Assembly (NCBI RefSeq): GCF_001544535.1
Contig: NZ_FCON02000013.1
Location: 1-64,000, forward strand
Direction of reading: 5' to 3'
Length of the DNA: 64,000 nt
Origin: Caballeronia choica
GTDB lineage: Bacteria; Pseudomonadota; Gammaproteobacteria; Burkholderiales; Burkholderiaceae
Positions 61,672-64,000 of the stretch are shown in pieces. Below the pieces are notes generated by a model. It made no database searches, was not told the DNA's origin, and saw only the letters and a program-made list of their open reading frames with translations. Made by a program: the position numbers and the translations under genes. Each line of letters opens with the position of its first letter. Position 1 is the first letter of the stretch.

Positions 61672-63533
61672 GCGTGCCCCCACATCGCGGCAGTCAGGAC
61701 ATACACCTTTGTCGGTCCTTTCGTGCCGATGCGCTCGGTTCGCTGCGAGCGTCCATCGCTTGCGGGTTTGAGCCAGCCCGTCTCGATCAGCGCCTTCGAG
61801 ACGGCTCTCGGCTCGTAGCCCGCGCATATCTCACGGCTGTACACCTCGGGAAGAACGAGATATTCAACGCCGCCGTTGCCATCGTTACGGCGAAAGCCAG
61901 CCCGGTTGATCGTGCGACGATCATCGGCTGCGCCCAGATCGGAAAAGCGGCTTTCTTCGTGTGCCTCGAAAAACGCCTTCACTTGCGAGAGCATGGCGGC
62001 GCGCTCCTGATTGCCCGCGCTGCCGCGCGCATCCAGCCATTCGGCAAAGCAGCGCGCCGCCGCCGCGTAGGCCGCGCCTTCCGTCCAGCCGGTAATGCCG
62101 TTTGCCGTCGCGTATTCGCCCGCCAGTCCGATCAACGCGAATCGTTGGCATACGCGCTGGGCTTGTCCGCCCGCGTTTGCCGGAAGTTGCTCGGCAACGA
62201 AAGCACGTATCTCGTCATGCAGCCATTGGGACAACGCTGCGAGATCGCCGGTCGCGGCTTCGAGAAACGCGGGCGCGGCGCTTCCGTAGTAGATCGCGGC
62301 GTTTTCGATCAGCACGGCCGACAACGCGCCGCCGTTCTCGCACTTGTGCAGATGTTCGAAAAGTCCCAGACCCCCGCCTGCATCGGCGGATATGTCTACC
62401 AATCGGACTTCCTGCCCCGCCTTAACCTTCTTGCCGCCGTCGCGCATATGTTGCGCAAGTCCGATTTCACCCGCCGACAAGAACAACAACCGCCACGACT
62501 GGCGCGGGCGCGCCGTTCCCGTTCGCGCGGCGCGTGCTTTGCCGCTGCCGTTGGCGAGCATGTAGGCGATTTCGCCCGCTTCGCGCGGATCGACCTGCGC
62601 GAGTTCATCCAGCACGAGCAGCGCATCGTTATGCAGGGCGGCGAGCGCTTCCAATCCGTTCGCCGTCGCGCGCCAGCGTTGCAGATAACTCGCGCCGCCG
62701 TACACGCTCGATGCGGCATGCAGCGCCGTTGTCTTGCCGGTGCTGGATGGTCCGACGAAGTTCAGCCCGCCCGATTCCTGTCCAGCCGGATGCAGCAGCA
62801 TCGCAGCGAACGCGGCCGATACCGCGAGCAGCAGACGCGAATTGCCCACGCAGTAGCGCGCGACATGCGCCCGCCAATCCGCAAGCGTTCCGGCTTGCGA
62901 GTAGTGGCGCTGGAAGGTGTCCGACTGGAACAGGACGCGCTCGGACGACTCGCCGATCGTGCGCTCTGGCAGCACGAACACATGTCGATGCCAGCCGGTA
63001 CGTGTCACGCAGCGGGCGCGCTCGTCCGGGCGGGCGTTCGTGATGTACTCAATCAGCTTGTTGCGCACCTTGTATCCGGGCGCGAGGTCGAGACCCAGGC
63101 GCGCGAGTTCGCCGCGCACGTCTGCGCCGTCGCCCTTGAGCAGTTCCATCGGCATCGCCCAGATATGCGCCGTGCCGTCTGCGTCTTTCCATTCGAGCAC
63201 GCGGCCCCAGTTTTCCGAACTGCTGTCGCGTACCAAGGCCGTAACGTGCAGCGGCGAACAGACGCGATGCGGTACGCCGTCGTCGTCCTTGAAAAACACA
63301 CCAAGATGATTGACGGCGAAACCGGGCGGAGGACGCACGGCGGCGCGCGATTGATCATCGCCGTTCGTATGCTCGCCTTTGTTGTTGGCGCGCCCGTTCG
63401 TAGCTGTCTGGCGGCGCGCTTCCGCGTAGGAGGGCAGTTCTCCGCGCCAGCGCATCCAGAATTCCGAGCGCGCGGCGTCAAGGGAATCGGCATCGTCGGC
63501 GCGGGGCACGTTGCACGGATCAGCGGTGGACAT
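61668..63533 (-). CDS. DUF927-family ATPase of the element (replication helicase-like)
   Basis: A 621-residue protein with a DUF927 domain (about 60-360). Walker A is GPSSTGKTT near residue 265 and Walker B is LLVLDELAQVD. The C-terminal part (about 540-621) resembles a winged helix. DUF927 proteins are often fused to a TOPRIM primase domain; none is visible here, so primase activity would need another protein. It likely drives element replication with the iteron cluster next door. It overlaps alpA by 14 bp. Confidence 0.88.
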   Translation of the reverse strand: MSTADPCNVPRADDADSLDAARSEFWMRWRGELPSYAEARRQTATNGRANNKGEHTNGDDQSRAAVRPPPGFAVNHLGVFFKDDDGVPHRVCSPLHVTALVRDSSSENWGRVLEWKDADGTAHIWAMPMELLKGDGADVRGELARLGLDLAPGYKVRNKLIEYITNARPDERARCVTRTGWHRHVFVLPERTIGESSERVLFQSDTFQRHYSQAGTLADWRAHVARYCVGNSRLLLAVSAAFAAMLLHPAGQESGGLNFVGPSSTGKTTALHAASSVYGGASYLQRWRATANGLEALAALHNDALLVLDELAQVDPREAGEIAYMLANGSGKARAARTGTARPRQSWRLLFLSAGEIGLAQHMRDGGKKVKAGQEVRLVDISADAGGGLGLFEHLHKCENGGALSAVLIENAAIYYGSAAPAFLEAATGDLAALSQWLHDEIRAFVAEQLPANAGGQAQRVCQRFALIGLAGEYATANGITGWTEGAAYAAAARCFAEWLDARGSAGNQERAAMLSQVKAFFEAHEESRFSDLGAADDRRTINRAGFRRNDGNGGVEYLVLPEVYSREICAGYEPRAVSKALIETGWLKPASDGRSQRTERIGTKGPTKVYVLTAAMWGHA

Positions 63534-63753
63534 TGCGCTTTCCGCGTGCGGTTTGCTGGCGGCTAGCGTCGATTTGTTGCTGAACCCATGCCGACACTTC
63601 GGCCTCGATCCAGCGCACGGCGGCGCTACCGATCCTCACCGGCTTTGGGAAAGCGTTGCGCGCAATGCGCTCGTAAAGCGCGCTACGTTCAAGGCCAGTT
63701 ATTTCGGACACGCGGCGGCGCGGAATCAAAACGGGGATGACTGGATCGGCCAT
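63520..63753 (-). CDS. AlpA-family excisionase/regulator
   Basis: A 77-residue MerR-like HTH protein of the AlpA group. LIPRRRVSEITGLERSALYERI is the helix-turn-helix, and FPKPVRIGSAAVRWIEAEV is the wing, with the typical W. Such proteins activate integrase or excision in P4-like elements and bacteriophage satellites. It is the first gene of the minus-strand operon. The start at 63753 follows GGTGTGAAC; a longer frame starts at 63798. Confidence 0.9.
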   Translation of the reverse strand: MADPVIPVLIPRRRVSEITGLERSALYERIARNAFPKPVRIGSAAVRWIEAEVSAWVQQQIDASRQQTARGKRNVHR

Positions 63754-64000
63754 GTTCACACCTCGAAGCATGAGGCGCGCGCCGGAATAGCGCGGCATGG
63801 CTTATTGAAGGGCGGCGCACCGGCATTGAATAGGAGGGCGGGTTCAGAAAACGCACCCGAAGATCGGCCGAAAGGGTAGGTGGGTTTGGGGCTAATGGGT
63901 GGTCGGGTTCGATACGCCAAGCCCGCAAGACTGAATACTGGCGTGGCGTTCAGGGGAGGGTGGGCTACGTCCTCGGTGCGCCGCCTTTGTCCTGCCAGTT
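63754..64000. other. region upstream of alpA, no gene called
   Basis: This is the presumed promoter region of the element operon, running to the window edge. Short frames exist on both strands but none resembles a known protein. The right attachment site is not visible here. Confidence 0.4.

Overview
The window is GC-rich, densely coding DNA of a beta-proteobacterium of the Burkholderiaceae, most like Caballeronia, Paraburkholderia or Burkholderia. The gene families support this: 6S RNA directly behind zapBA, a cobalamin-riboswitch btu/cob cluster, DUF3460-scpA-panC-panD, tamAB, metG opposite apbC, DUF2968, and a soluble NAD-dependent formate dehydrogenase (fds). The genus is an inference from gene content. 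About 57.5 kb is ordinary chromosome; the last 6.5 kb is the start of an integrated mobile element.

Layout. 0-0.6 kb holds no gene, only repeats: a long inverted repeat, a hairpin and an AACCC array. 0.6-7.1 kb: cytochrome c, ilvD with a divergent LysR regulator, lgt, a SIMPL-domain periplasmic protein, an EVE protein, 6S RNA and zapA/zapB. 7.2-18.7 kb: a vitamin B12 locus. A promoter and cobalamin riboswitch lead btuB-btuC-btuD-cobT-cobS-cobC on the plus strand. The minus strand carries cobU-cbiB-cobD-btuF, and cobQ diverges from cobU. Together these genes import corrinoids and complete the lower half of the pathway (amidation, aminopropanol arm, nucleotide loop). No corrin-ring genes are present here. 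18.7-22.4 kb: a thioesterase, an orphan ParA, and the DUF3460-scpA-panC-panD group. 22.9-31.1 kb: tamA-tamB for outer-membrane assembly, and metG. 31.2-32.0 kb: a hicAB toxin-antitoxin locus whose toxin is frameshifted. 32.2-38.1 kb: an OmpA-like lipoprotein, apbC/mrp, a SodC-like lipoprotein lacking most metal ligands, dcd and a PLP amino-acid decarboxylase. 38.1-46.3 kb: DUF2968, an alanine/proline-rich membrane protein, GNAT, TPR-glycosyltransferase, an ArsR metal sensor with its CDF exporter, and an FAD monooxygenase. 46.4-53.0 kb: fdsGBAD with the divergent regulator fdsR; fdsB and fdsA are separated by three tandem hairpins. 53.1-57.4 kb: a small secreted protein, a GT4 glycosyltransferase, and a large secreted PIG-L/ricin-lectin/FG-GAP protein.

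57.5-64 kb: a site resembling the 3' end of tmRNA, a P4-type integrase, and an opposing operon (alpA, a DUF927 ATPase, a 209-residue protein and several unknown small proteins). Inside the 209-residue gene lies a dense cluster of GTTAC/GTAAC motifs that looks like an iteron origin. This suggests a satellite-like or plasmid-like integrative element. Its right end lies outside the window.

All calls come from reading the sequence and recalling families. No database search was run, so family names and functions are homology-style inferences.
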